Assembly: GCA_009783555.1 (NCBI GenBank) | Contig: WRDH01000004.1 | Span: 1 to 64,000 of the forward strand | Origin: Oscillospiraceae bacterium | Lineage (GTDB): Bacteria > Bacillota > Clostridia > Oscillospirales > Oscillospiraceae | Length of the DNA stretch: 64,000 nt | Direction: 5' to 3' | Part shown: positions 1 through 7,754 of the stretch, in pieces | How positions within the stretch are numbered: position 1 is the first letter of the stretch | How the letters are laid out: every line of letters starts with the position of its first letter | The notes under the pieces: generated by a model | What the model was told of the DNA's origin: nothing | Databases searched by the model: none | The model's input: only the letters and a program-made list of their open reading frames with translations | Made by a program: the position numbers and the translations under genes

Positions 1-2753
1 AGCAGCTCGATAAAATCCTCGCTATCAAAATAAACCCTTCCTGTTTCCCAGTTGATGAAATCATCAAGGTTACTCATGAATATCTGACGGAACAATCCTT
101 CGCCGTCAAATAATACGCCAAACGCAGTTGTTGCTTGCGGGTTAGCCTCAAGCTGTGCTGCAAATTCAGCAAAGGTCCAGTTCGGTTCACTCCCTACAAC
201 ATTTGCACTGCCGATCATTGTCCATACAGTAAAGTCTGGGAAAATCCTATATAATCTGCCATCTGTTTCGGCACTGCGCAGCACAACATCCAATAAGTTA
301 TCACGCTCAAGAAATGGGTCAGTATCAAAAAATTCATATAAATCAACAAACAATCCCCGGCCCGCCCACTGATAAAAAGGCAATCCGCTGGTATCAATAA
401 TATCAGGACCGCCGCCTGTAATTATTTCTACAGCCAATCTGTTAAAGTCATCGTTGCGGGAATTCGCATTTACGTCCAAGTCTCTTGTCACGACCCGGTA
501 TTTGCTGTTTGTCCTGTTGAACTCCACAATAGCAGATCTGACTTCCGAAGAAAGCCCGCCGGTAAGAAGCGTAAGGGTTATTATCCCGGATAGCTCATCA
601 TGCGGTGTTCTGTGTAACATGATGAGTTCTGTACGGGGAATAATATTTCCGTCGCCACGCTGTTCGAATGTTGTGTTTGTTAATATGATCATGCCATCAG
701 GCAGGAGTGTAACGTTTTCCACTAAAGAAGGTGTAACCCCGCTTGCTGCCCAGTTAAGTATCTCGGTGGCTTCACCTGTTTCATAATGAATGCCGGATAG
801 GCTTGTGCCGTCATTTATAACCGCAATGAATTCCTCAAAGCCCGGAAATACGTGAAATATATTCCCCGGTAAATCTATGCTTCTCCCCCATCTTTGGTTT
901 AAAACGTCAATTCTATTTATCGACGGTGTTTGCGCAGGATTCCATCGTCCGAAAAATGACATTTCATTGTCTGATAATTTTACAAGTCTGCCCCGGAAAG
1001 CCGCATCTTCTGTCGGAAGGTAAAAAAGCAATTCTCCATCGGAGTTCAGAACAAAAATATGCATAAATGACCCGATGAATATGTTACCGGCTCCATCTAT
1101 ATTCAATGATGATATACCTTGCCATTGGGGTGATTTGATTAAAGCGCTTGTACCGATAGTCAGAAGCTCTGATCCTGTACTGTCGAGCTTGCGTAATGTA
1201 AAAAGCTCATCAAGCACGATAGCATAATCCATTAATTCATCTATTTCTACGCTATCGAAATCAAAGCCATCGGGAAAAGCAAATGCAAAGAAAACACCTG
1301 TCTCCGCTACCCATATGTTCCCATCATTATCAATTTTCAAATCATTTATAGTGAAGCCGCCTGCTTCGGCGTCGACCGGAGCGGGCAATGGCACATAATT
1401 CGAGAAATATGTCAGTGCCAGTTCATCGAGGTCAACTGTATAGATGAGTGTTCTTCTAAATAGTGCATCCTTGCTTATTTCACTTGTTGAAGTAAAATAT
1501 ATACTATTTCTTGCGACTGTGATGTTTCCCATGTTTGGGATATCATGTGCAAGCGCAGATAATGAAGTAAACTCAGGCACAAAGGTGTATCCCGACTCAT
1601 CATCATCTTCTTCATTCGAGCCGCAACTGACCAATCCGCTTGTTATGACGCCTGCAGAGAGTGCAAGCGCACAGCATACAGCTATCCAGCGTTTTGTGTT
1701 TGTCCGCTTAATGATAGCGGAAAGGCGGCGGTGAAGAGTTTTTCCGCTGTCTGAAAATGCGGACGCAAGCATAGATTCGGTCAACCGATAACGTTTTACT
1801 TCAGGTTGCCAGCTGCGCTTTGCTGCTTGAAAAACCGTTTCACCATATTGCATCCTTTGTTCTTCATCTACTTTGCGCAATACGGCGGTATCACAAGCCA
1901 GTTCTGAATCAATATTTATTGCCCGGTTTAATAAATAAACGATTGGATTGAACCAATGAACGATTATCACCAGAAGCGACAGCAGTTTGCACCACATATC
2001 ACCATTTCTGATATGGGTCGCTTCGTGCATGAGGATAAAACGCAGATCTCTGTAATTGATAAACTCATCCGGAAGATATATCACCGGACGGAAAAACCCT
2101 GTGACAACAGGTGTGCTGATGATCGGGCAAACGGCAAGATCGATGTGGCGTCCCAATCCAATCTCACTGCGGACATCATCCAGAAGATCATTAAGCACAC
2201 AACCTGTTATACGAATAGCTTGTCGTTTTATCCTGCGGTTGAAACGAGTATAGCCTGTTGTATAAAATATAAGAGTTGTTATCATTCCCAACATCCAAAT
2301 GTATGGAATGATCATCGAAATGCTCAGGCTCCGTGGCACTGATTGTTCGATTACGGGTATGCTTTCGGAGTTGACATTAAAATCCGATCCGATGATTTCC
2401 GTATTATTAACTTGAACATCAAATGGTTGACCGGGTTCATCCGCCGGCTCACCGACATTATTTGGTGATTCAAAGGTTCTGCCCGGTATCCTCATATCAA
2501 GCATCGTCCCGTAATCACGGACTTGTGAGTAAATAGAAGCAAGTGTTGGGCTGCTGTCCTCCTGAGGAAGGGATACCGTAAATACTGTCGGACGTACAGG
2601 AATCAGGAAAAACAACGCGAGAAAAATCCAGCATGTCCGGCGCAACATTGGCGAAGTTTTATTGCCAAGCAGCAACGAAAACACCAGAAGCAGAATAACT
2701 GCTGCCGATATGATAATGGAGTTTTCCAGAAATTTATAGATTACTTCATTCAT
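1..2753 (-). CDS. BlaR1-type M56 metallopeptidase fused to a propeller-like and solute-binding-like region (partial)
   Basis: Seen: translation is open from ATG 2753 to the left edge, about 917 residues, with no stop found. Residues 1-45 hold two hydrophobic helices. A third helix lies near 165-185. HEATH (243-247) and a downstream SELACD match the zinc site of M56 (BlaR1/MecR1) peptidases. A helix at about 354-375 ends in a lipobox-like LVSCGS. Beyond it come propeller-like repeats such as DGNIWVAETG and NIDGAGNIFIGS, then from about 722 a stretch resembling family 1 extracellular solute-binding proteins (AIVEFNRTNSKYRVV, TGGGPDIID, GRGLFVDLYEF). Known: BlaR1 proteins sense an external ligand and trigger cleavage of BlaI. 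Inference: here the sensor domain looks like a sugar or peptide binder rather than a penicillin-binding domain. It starts 22 bp after the blaI stop, so the two are cotranscribed. The C-terminus is missing from the window. Confidence 0.85.
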   Translation of the reverse strand, partial: MNEVIYKFLENSIIISAAVILLLVFSLLLGNKTSPMLRRTCWIFLALFFLIPVRPTVFTVSLPQEDSSPTLASIYSQVRDYGTMLDMRIPGRTFESPNNVGEPADEPGQPFDVQVNNTEIIGSDFNVNSESIPVIEQSVPRSLSISMIIPYIWMLGMITTLIFYTTGYTRFNRRIKRQAIRITGCVLNDLLDDVRSEIGLGRHIDLAVCPIISTPVVTGFFRPVIYLPDEFINYRDLRFILMHEATHIRNGDMWCKLLSLLVIIVHWFNPIVYLLNRAINIDSELACDTAVLRKVDEEQRMQYGETVFQAAKRSWQPEVKRYRLTESMLASAFSDSGKTLHRRLSAIIKRTNTKRWIAVCCALALSAGVITSGLVSCGSNEEDDDESGYTFVPEFTSLSALAHDIPNMGNITVARNSIYFTSTSEISKDALFRRTLIYTVDLDELALTYFSNYVPLPAPVDAEAGGFTINDLKIDNDGNIWVAETGVFFAFAFPDGFDFDSVEIDELMDYAIVLDELFTLRKLDSTGSELLTIGTSALIKSPQWQGISSLNIDGAGNIFIGSFMHIFVLNSDGELLFYLPTEDAAFRGRLVKLSDNEMSFFGRWNPAQTPSINRIDVLNQRWGRSIDLPGNIFHVFPGFEEFIAVINDGTSLSGIHYETGEATEILNWAASGVTPSLVENVTLLPDGMIILTNTTFEQRGDGNIIPRTELIMLHRTPHDELSGIITLTLLTGGLSSEVRSAIVEFNRTNSKYRVVTRDLDVNANSRNDDFNRLAVEIITGGGPDIIDTSGLPFYQWAGRGLFVDLYEFFDTDPFLERDNLLDVVLRSAETDGRLYRIFPDFTVWTMIGSANVVGSEPNWTFAEFAAQLEANPQATTAFGVLFDGEGLFRQIFMSNLDDFINWETGRVYFDSEDFIEL

Positions 2754-2775
2754 ATGGCTTCTTCTCGATCCGTAC

Positions 2776-3156
2776 TTATGGCTGCTTCCTGTTCTTGAAC
2801 CACTCTTCGATTTCTGCTAAATCGGCGTTGCTTGGTTTTTTATCCGAATATAATGTGCTGATAAATCCTTTAAGGGATTTTCCATGGATTTTCTCCATAA
2901 ACAGCTCTGTTTCCATTTTTGTATATTCATCTTTTGTTACCATAGGTGTATAGTAAAGATCGCCGTCCTTTTTCTCGCTTGACAGAAATCCCTTTTTCAT
3001 CAAACGCCGAAGAAGTGTCTGCGTTGTCTTATAATGCCAACCCTTAAGCGGCTCTGCAACGGCAGCAACCCTTGCTGTCGTTGTCGGTATTTCCATTTCC
3101 CAGATTATTTGCATGATCGCATATTCGGTATCGGGTAATTGTTTTAGAATTGACAT
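2776..3156 (-). CDS. BlaI/MecI/CopY-family transcriptional repressor
   Basis: A 126-residue protein with the BlaI-type winged helix: LPDTEYAIMQIIW at the N-terminus, the recognition-helix region YKTTQTLLRRLMKKGFL at about 42-58, and the wing DGDLYYTPMVTKDEY. Length is normal for the family. An AGGAGG site lies 7 nt before the ATG. Family members dimerise on TACA/TGTA dyads and are inactivated by proteolysis started by the partner M56 sensor, which is the next gene. The promoter in front of this gene carries several TTACA/TGTAA half-sites, so autoregulation is likely. The name blaI is not used because the inducer is probably not a beta-lactam. Confidence 0.93.
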   Translation of the reverse strand: MSILKQLPDTEYAIMQIIWEMEIPTTTARVAAVAEPLKGWHYKTTQTLLRRLMKKGFLSSEKKDGDLYYTPMVTKDEYTKMETELFMEKIHGKSLKGFISTLYSDKKPSNADLAEIEEWFKNRKQP

Positions 3157-3180
3157 ATAACCGCCTCCTCGACTTATGGT

Positions 3181-3225
3181 TGTAAGTTATGCTTACAGAT
3201 TACACTTGTAAGCAGCATTTGTCAA
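3181..3225 (-). promoter_or_regulatory. Promoter and BlaI-type operators of the repressor/sensor operon
   Basis: On the minus strand TTGACA (3220-3225) and TAATCT (3197-3202) are 17 nt apart. Three half-sites overlap them: TGTAAG (3181-3186) pairs with CTTACA (3192-3197), and GCTTACA (3191-3197) also pairs with TGTAAGC (3207-3213). TTACA-CT-TGTAA lies at 3200-3211. Such TACA/TGTA dyads over the core promoter are the known arrangement for BlaI/MecI repressors. Confidence 0.8.
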
Positions 3226-3548
3226 GAAAATTTTCATCACTAACGGGGGTAAGTAAAACAAAAACGCTTGCATCAGTATAAAAAGAGGCTTAAATGAGAT
3301 TGCCCAACAGTTGCATTTCGTCTTTGAGAACAGTCGATGTAAAAAATTTTCTTAAAAACATGAGATTTTTCAAAATGTGGTGAATAATCATCATTCGGCT
3401 AGTGACAATAGTTATATAATCATCGTAATTGCACTGCAAAGTGGTAAAATGTTGAAACTCGTGTAGTTTGCATGGTTTTACTAGTTTGTGTATAGTACTG
3501 TTACACGCGTGAATAATGATATTTTTTACAGAAATGAGGGAACAGAAT
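3226..3548. other. Gene-free interval
   Basis: About 320 bases between the repressor promoter and the ORF6N gene. It is AT-rich. I found no gene, tRNA or convincing terminator, and no clear promoter for the downstream gene. The only palindrome noted is CACGCGTG near 3504. Confidence 0.5.
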
Positions 3549-4121
3549 ATGAGCGAACTAATAATATTTGAGGAAGTAGAAAAAAGAGTTTTGACTATCC
3601 GAGGCGAGAAGGTTCTCATTGATAGAGATGTGGCAGAGTTGTACGGTGTAGAAGCGAAATATGTAAATCGTGCAGTTAAAAACAATCCCGGTAAGTTTCC
3701 TGAAGGGTACATAATTACACTAAACAATGATGAGTGCACCGAACTGGTGCAAAATTTGCACCGGTTCAACTCCTTAAAACACTCAACAGTTTTACCGACA
3801 GCTTTCACCGAAAAAGGTTTGTATATGCTTGCCACTATCCTTAAAAGTCCAACCGCAACACAAACGACATTGGCAATTGTTGAAACATTTTCAAAAATCC
3901 GTGATTTTGCGAAGATAGTGACAGAGCTTCCCGACATCAAAGAAGAACCAAAGAAAAGCGCATTAATGCAAAGAGGCGGAGATTTGTTCATGGATATATT
4001 GGAGGATAATATCATGGAAGTGACCGGTGATGAGATTTCGCTTGAGTTAGATTTATCTATACTAAAAATAAAACGCATCGTTAAGCGTGAAAAGAAAAAA
4101 TCAGATGGTTTGGAAATCTGA
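3549..4121 (+). CDS. ORF6N domain-containing DNA-binding protein
   Basis: A 190-residue protein. The N-terminal half matches the ORF6N domain found in phage-derived regulators: VLTIRGEKVLIDRDVAELYGVEAKYVNRAVKNNPGKFPEGYIITL, followed by LPTAFTEKGLYMLATILKSPTATQTTLAIVETF. The C-terminus is charged and ends in a Lys/Arg-rich stretch. The start at 3549 is chosen because GAGGG lies about 8 nt upstream; an earlier in-frame ATG at 3516 has no such site. No phage genes are adjacent, so this is a solitary copy, as is common in Firmicute genomes. Its DNA target is unknown. Confidence 0.85.
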   Translation: MSELIIFEEVEKRVLTIRGEKVLIDRDVAELYGVEAKYVNRAVKNNPGKFPEGYIITLNNDECTELVQNLHRFNSLKHSTVLPTAFTEKGLYMLATILKSPTATQTTLAIVETFSKIRDFAKIVTELPDIKEEPKKSALMQRGGDLFMDILEDNIMEVTGDEISLELDLSILKIKRIVKREKKKSDGLEI

Positions 4122-4323
4122 ATATTTCTATTACTGTTGATGCATCTTGATAACTATATAATAATTCGTGGCGTTACAGACGGCATTATATAAATTCACT
4201 AACCTGCGCAGATGTCATTCTGTTTACGCAGGAAATATTAATACCACAACATTGTATAGCATACTAATCCCACTAATCATGGTTTTTGCATTTTCCATTG
4301 CAGTGGGGCAAGTGTTTATAACC

Positions 4324-4401
4324 TTATTCGTAATGAGTCCACATGCTTATGACCTTAACAGCATCTTTCTCTGCTTGTTTTGTAAGTCGTATATCATACA
4401 T
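4324..4401 (-). pseudogene. Toxin remnant (YoeB/Txe/RelE-like) with internal deletion
   Basis: A 25-codon reading frame begins with ATG inside the last codons of the antitoxin gene (8-nt overlap). It reads MYDIRLTKQAEKD then AVKVISMWTHYE and a stop. The first part matches the N-terminus and the second part the C-terminus (VKVIRMWTHYE-like) of the small mRNA interferases that usually follow this antitoxin type. About 55-60 central codons, which would carry the catalytic core, are absent while the frame is kept. It cannot encode an active toxin. Confidence 0.7.
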
Positions 4402-4627
4402 CCGCCCAAACCTCATCCATTGGTACACATTCAGATAATGGTGTATGCATGCCCGCTTTAATTATATCGGTCATTCCCGGTATGGAGTTCAGGTAATCAG
4501 TATCATTATCATACATACCAATATTAAACTTTTGAAATGATATAAATTCTATAACTTTATCAACTACATCGTCAGGTAAAATATCTATCTGCGTTTTTGC
4601 ATAATCCCGACCGGACATATAGCTCAA
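4394..4627 (-). CDS. Type II antitoxin (DUF2281-like/RelB-like)
   Basis: A 77-residue acidic protein. The helix ILPDDVVDKVIEFISFQKF (17-35) resembles the LPEE-x-VLDFI core of antitoxins of this kind. The tail YLNSIPGMTDIIKAGMHTPLSECVPMDEVW is the conserved toxin-binding segment seen in antitoxins paired with YoeB/Txe-like toxins. The partner toxin downstream is reduced to its two ends, so this is probably an orphan that persists as a regulator or a decaying relic. A good promoter precedes it (4657-4685). Confidence 0.75.
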   Translation of the reverse strand: MSYMSGRDYAKTQIDILPDDVVDKVIEFISFQKFNIGMYDNDTDYLNSIPGMTDIIKAGMHTPLSECVPMDEVWADV

Positions 4628-4656
4628 CTCCCTTCTAAATGTTAAATAATCAAGTA

Positions 4657-4685
4657 ATTATAACATATGCTGACACCTAAGTCAA
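4657..4685 (-). promoter_or_regulatory. Promoter of the antitoxin gene
   Basis: On the minus strand TTGACT (4680-4685) and TATAAT (4657-4662) are 17 nt apart, and the antitoxin start follows about 30 nt downstream. Confidence 0.65.
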
Positions 4686-4830
4686 AAATGTCCATATACT
4701 CGACAACGAAAAATATGTAGCTACACAAAAAATTAATCCTTGGCAAACAGAGCCGAAGGAGACGGTTCTGTTGAGTTTGCATGGTATATTGCTATTCTTG
4801 TTCCATACTGTAAGACAGGGTGAAGACGGA

Positions 4831-4854
4831 GGGACGGTTCAGGTGAGCCGTCCC
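4831..4854. repeat. Hairpin with CCGTCCC arms (dispersed element)
   Basis: GGGACGG (4831-4837) pairs perfectly with CCGTCCC (4848-4854). The same core, as GAACCGTCCC, occurs twice near 6511 and 6562. It lies downstream of the YdcF-like gene and may also act as a terminator, though no long T-tract follows. Confidence 0.6.
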
Positions 4855-4897
4855 AATGCCTCATTTGCGAGGCTGTACGGTGGTGGCCATCCACTAT

Positions 4898-5965
4898 TTA
4901 TAACAGACCACTAATAGTCAGAATCATACTTATCGCAAACGCGCACAAAAAACAAATTAAAACAAACATCATATGTCGTCTTTTATACATTACAACATAG
5001 GCGATATATTCGCGGATAAGAGCGTTCGGAAGATAATACAAAGCTGTTTTGGAACCGATTCCGTTTATTTTTAGTCCGACAGTTCTTGCATACATTCCTG
5101 TTCGCAGAAGATGGTAGTTGCTTGTAGCAAAAATACAATTGTAAGGTTTTTCATCGGCGGATGTATTCTTGTCCATAAGTTCTTTGGATAACTTCATGTT
5201 CTGCAAAGTAGTTTCCGATTTATCATCCAACAAGATATCTTCCTCCGGGATTCCATTTTCAATAGCATACTCCATCATCGCCCGTGCCTCGGATATTGGT
5301 TCGTCACTTCCCTGTCCGCCTGACAGAATAAGCTTAGGGGCATGAGACACTTGCTTTTGCTTAGTATAAAACTGTATTGCTTTATCAACACGACCTGCAA
5401 GAAGCGGCGGAACTTTCCCGTTTATTAATCCGCTCCCGTGGACAATGATGTATTGTTGGTTGTACCTCGGGCATGATAAATTTGCTAAAAGTGTTGCAAT
5501 CGCATAATGGATAATATGCAAAAAATAGAAAGCTAAAAGAAAATATCCCGTATAAAGAAATATTTGAATAGGATCAGGGACTTCTACACTATGGTAAAAA
5601 CGTGTAAATAAAGCAAATCCAATAACACAAAGAGCCAGAATAAGAGTGAGTGTATGCGAAAAAGACCTGCTTTCTCTCTTCAACAGAATATAGGCATTGG
5701 TAAGCAAAATAAATATCAAGCCATACATACCAAATGTCATAACAACTGCCACCGGTAAAAGAGCCAATGCAAATAAAATCCGGAGCGCAATATTGCCGCT
5801 TTCAAGCATATAGGTATATAGATAGCTCATAATTATCGCCGCGCTTGACAGCAAAAACAGGGAAAGAAAATAGCCCGGAATCAGGCTCATTTTGTTGCGA
5901 CTATAGAAGAACCAAAACCCCACTCCGGAAAGTAGTGGTATAAGTAAAAACCATATTTCTCTCAT
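4898..5965 (-). CDS. YdcF family (DUF218) membrane protein
   Basis: A 355-residue protein. The first 165 residues form about five hydrophobic helices. The DUF218/YdcF domain follows: QYIIVHGSGLINGKVPPLLAGRVDKAIQFY, LILSGGQGSDEPISEARAMMEYAIENGIPEEDILLDDKSETTLQNM, then FATSNYHLLRTGMYARTVGL. One last helix lies at the C-terminus. Known family members (SanA, ElyC, YdcF) are tied to envelope and cell-wall biology, but the biochemical activity is unsettled. GGAGA lies 9 nt before the ATG. It appears to be a single-gene unit. Confidence 0.88.
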   Translation of the reverse strand: MREIWFLLIPLLSGVGFWFFYSRNKMSLIPGYFLSLFLLSSAAIIMSYLYTYMLESGNIALRILFALALLPVAVVMTFGMYGLIFILLTNAYILLKRESRSFSHTLTLILALCVIGFALFTRFYHSVEVPDPIQIFLYTGYFLLAFYFLHIIHYAIATLLANLSCPRYNQQYIIVHGSGLINGKVPPLLAGRVDKAIQFYTKQKQVSHAPKLILSGGQGSDEPISEARAMMEYAIENGIPEEDILLDDKSETTLQNMKLSKELMDKNTSADEKPYNCIFATSNYHLLRTGMYARTVGLKINGIGSKTALYYLPNALIREYIAYVVMYKRRHMMFVLICFLCAFAISMILTISGLL

Positions 5966-6089
5966 CTGTAATTTTCTCCCTGCTCATTAAGAATGATACC
6001 GTTGCGTCATGCCTATACTACTTTCGTTTGAACTTTCCTGAAGACCAAATCATTATCTTTAACCTCCCGCATGTTATATACTGCTATAC

Positions 6090-6476
6090 TTATTTCATAC
6101 TGTTATTTCTTTTTTCATCTTCTATTTTTTTAAACAAACGAGTATTTTCTATCCATTGGAAAATAGCATACAGAATTAGAAGCCACATCAAGCCAAATGC
6201 TATATATGACACCCATGATAACCATAGCTGAAAATACACAACAAATATTGACATTATGATACCAAGCATGAAAAAGACGTTTCTTGCGAACCGGTATTCT
6301 GCTTTCTTAACCCTGCTGTCCATTTCGTCACGCTCTTTTTGTGATGCGAAAAGCCATGTGTTAGTAAAGATAAATCCACGTTCCTTGTACTGACGATACG
6401 AGATATAGAAGCTGATAAAGCCGGATAACCCAAAAATGACTGACATAACTATTAAAACTATACGTCCTGCATCCAA
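6090..6476 (-). CDS. Small membrane protein, DUF3784-like
   Basis: About 128 residues with three hydrophobic helices: near the N-terminus (IVLIVMSVIFGLSGFISFYI), then two in the second half (VFFMLGIIMSIFVVYF and YIAFGLMWLLILYAIF). Between them a charged loop, SQKERDEMDSRVKKAEYR, resembles that of DUF3784-type proteins. I chose the TTG at 6476 because AGGAGG sits 8 nt upstream; an earlier TTG at 6503 lacks a site. Function is unknown. The family assignment is tentative. Confidence 0.6.
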   Translation of the reverse strand: MDAGRIVLIVMSVIFGLSGFISFYISYRQYKERGFIFTNTWLFASQKERDEMDSRVKKAEYRFARNVFFMLGIIMSIFVVYFQLWLSWVSYIAFGLMWLLILYAIFQWIENTRLFKKIEDEKRNNSMK

Positions 6477-6501
6477 ATCATTTTCCTCCTTATCAATAAA
6501 C

Positions 6502-6576
6502 AAGACATATGAACCGTCCCCATGTCTTCAATAGGTGAATTTTCATCATAGTTTGTCAGGAGAACCGTCCCCCTGA
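6502..6576. repeat. Two hairpins sharing a GAACCGTCCC loop
   Basis: Hairpin 1: AAGACAT (6502-6508) pairs with ATGTCTT (6522-6528). Hairpin 2: GTCAGG (6555-6560) pairs with CCTGAC (6571-6576). Both expose GAACCGTCCCC in or beside the loop. Similar AACCGTCCC elements are scattered through many clostridial genomes. They resemble REP-type mobile palindromes, but no transposase is seen here. Confidence 0.6.
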
Positions 6577-6594
6577 CATGTCTTCCACGTCTTG

Positions 6595-7593
6595 TTAATA
6601 CTCATAGAACATTTGTTGGATTTCTTTGGTATCTGTAGTTTGAGTCAGTGCAAGCAACAATAACACTCGGGCTTTTTGCGGATTTAATGTATCGGAAACG
6701 ACAAAGTCCAGCATATCGTCATCTGCTTCTCCGTTTCTTGCTACCAGACCGCTTCCTACTCTTGTGCTGCGGACAACGATTACATCATTGCTCCGAGCTT
6801 CTATTAGCGCGTCCATGACTTCATCTGTAAGGCTGCCGTTGCCTGTTCCTGCATAAATAACTCCTTGTGAGCCAGTCTCCACAAAAGCATCAATTGCTAC
6901 TCTTGTGACGTTAGCATAGCCGTAGGCAATATCAACTTTTGGTAACTCGTCAATCCCCTCCGTGTTGAATCTGCTGTTTACTGTATGGCGTCCCGTAGGT
7001 TCCTTGTAGAAATGTGCTACATTTGATTGAATGTACCCTAGAGCACCCAGACCGGGAGCTTGGAATGCATCTGTCAGGAAGGTGCTGGCTTTTGTCACTT
7101 CTCTTGCGCTGTGGATTGTATCGTTCATGACTATAAGCACACCTTTTCTCCATGCATTTTTGCTGCCCGCCAGTGCGACGGCGTTATAAAGGTTATTCGG
7201 TCCGTCGGCACTCATGGCTGTTGACGGACGCATTGCTCCGACCAGCACCACCGGCTTTTCGCTTTTTACGACTAAATGCAGGTAATATGCCGTTTCCTCC
7301 ATAGTATCTGTTCCATGGGTTATGACTATACCGTCAATGTCCGGATTTGACAACAGCTCGTTTACTTTTTTACCAAGATCCAGCCAAATTTCGTTGTTCA
7401 TGTCCTGACTGGAAATTTGAACGACTTGCTGCCCGGATATGTTTGCTATCGTCTCTATCTCCGGCACCATTTCTATAAGAGTTTCAACCGTTATAGCTGC
7501 TGATGTATACCCGACGGTGATGGTGGTTTTCCCGGCAATCCCCGCAATCGTGCCTCCGGTTGCTAATATAATTATATTCGGTAATTTTTCCAT
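6595..7593 (-). CDS. L-asparaginase (type II-like, cytosolic form)
   Basis: A 332-residue protein that hydrolyses asparagine to aspartate and ammonia. Both catalytic motifs are present: TGGTIAG (12-18) holding the nucleophilic threonine, and THGTDTMEET (about 92-101) holding the second Thr-Asp pair. VGAMRPSTAMSADGPNNLYNAV is also typical. No signal peptide is visible, unlike secreted type II enzymes, so it should act in the cytoplasm. GGAGA lies 8 nt before the start. It stands alone between repeats and may supply aspartate toward oxaloacetate and the neighbouring PEP carboxykinase, which is only inference. Confidence 0.94.
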   Translation of the reverse strand: MEKLPNIIILATGGTIAGIAGKTTITVGYTSAAITVETLIEMVPEIETIANISGQQVVQISSQDMNNEIWLDLGKKVNELLSNPDIDGIVITHGTDTMEETAYYLHLVVKSEKPVVLVGAMRPSTAMSADGPNNLYNAVALAGSKNAWRKGVLIVMNDTIHSAREVTKASTFLTDAFQAPGLGALGYIQSNVAHFYKEPTGRHTVNSRFNTEGIDELPKVDIAYGYANVTRVAIDAFVETGSQGVIYAGTGNGSLTDEVMDALIEARSNDVIVVRSTRVGSGLVARNGEADDDMLDFVVSDTLNPQKARVLLLLALTQTTDTKEIQQMFYEY

Positions 7594-7654
7594 GATAAAA
7601 TCTCCACTTAAACAAATGCTTCACGTTATTAATAATTATTAAGATTGAGTTGTG

Positions 7655-7690
7655 GATTGCCGCGCTGTCTGCGGACAGCTCGCAATGACG
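7655..7690. repeat. Partial GATTGC...GCAATGACG palindromic element
   Basis: GCTGTC (7664-7669) pairs with GACAGC (7674-7679), flanked by GGATTGC on one side and CGCAATGACG on the other. The same ends appear in the longer nested palindrome at 52562-52638. It lies in the intergenic space between the PEP carboxykinase and asparaginase genes. Confidence 0.55.
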
Positions 7691-7754
7691 AGGTATTGGG
7701 ACGGCTTGCTATATCGTAGTCTATTGGTAAACCTGTAACACTATACCTGTTAAC

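Noticed and set aside
3290..4078. 262-residue open frame on the minus strand opposite the ORF6N gene
   Set aside because: It has no ribosome site or family features and is the mirror of a well-supported ORF6N gene.
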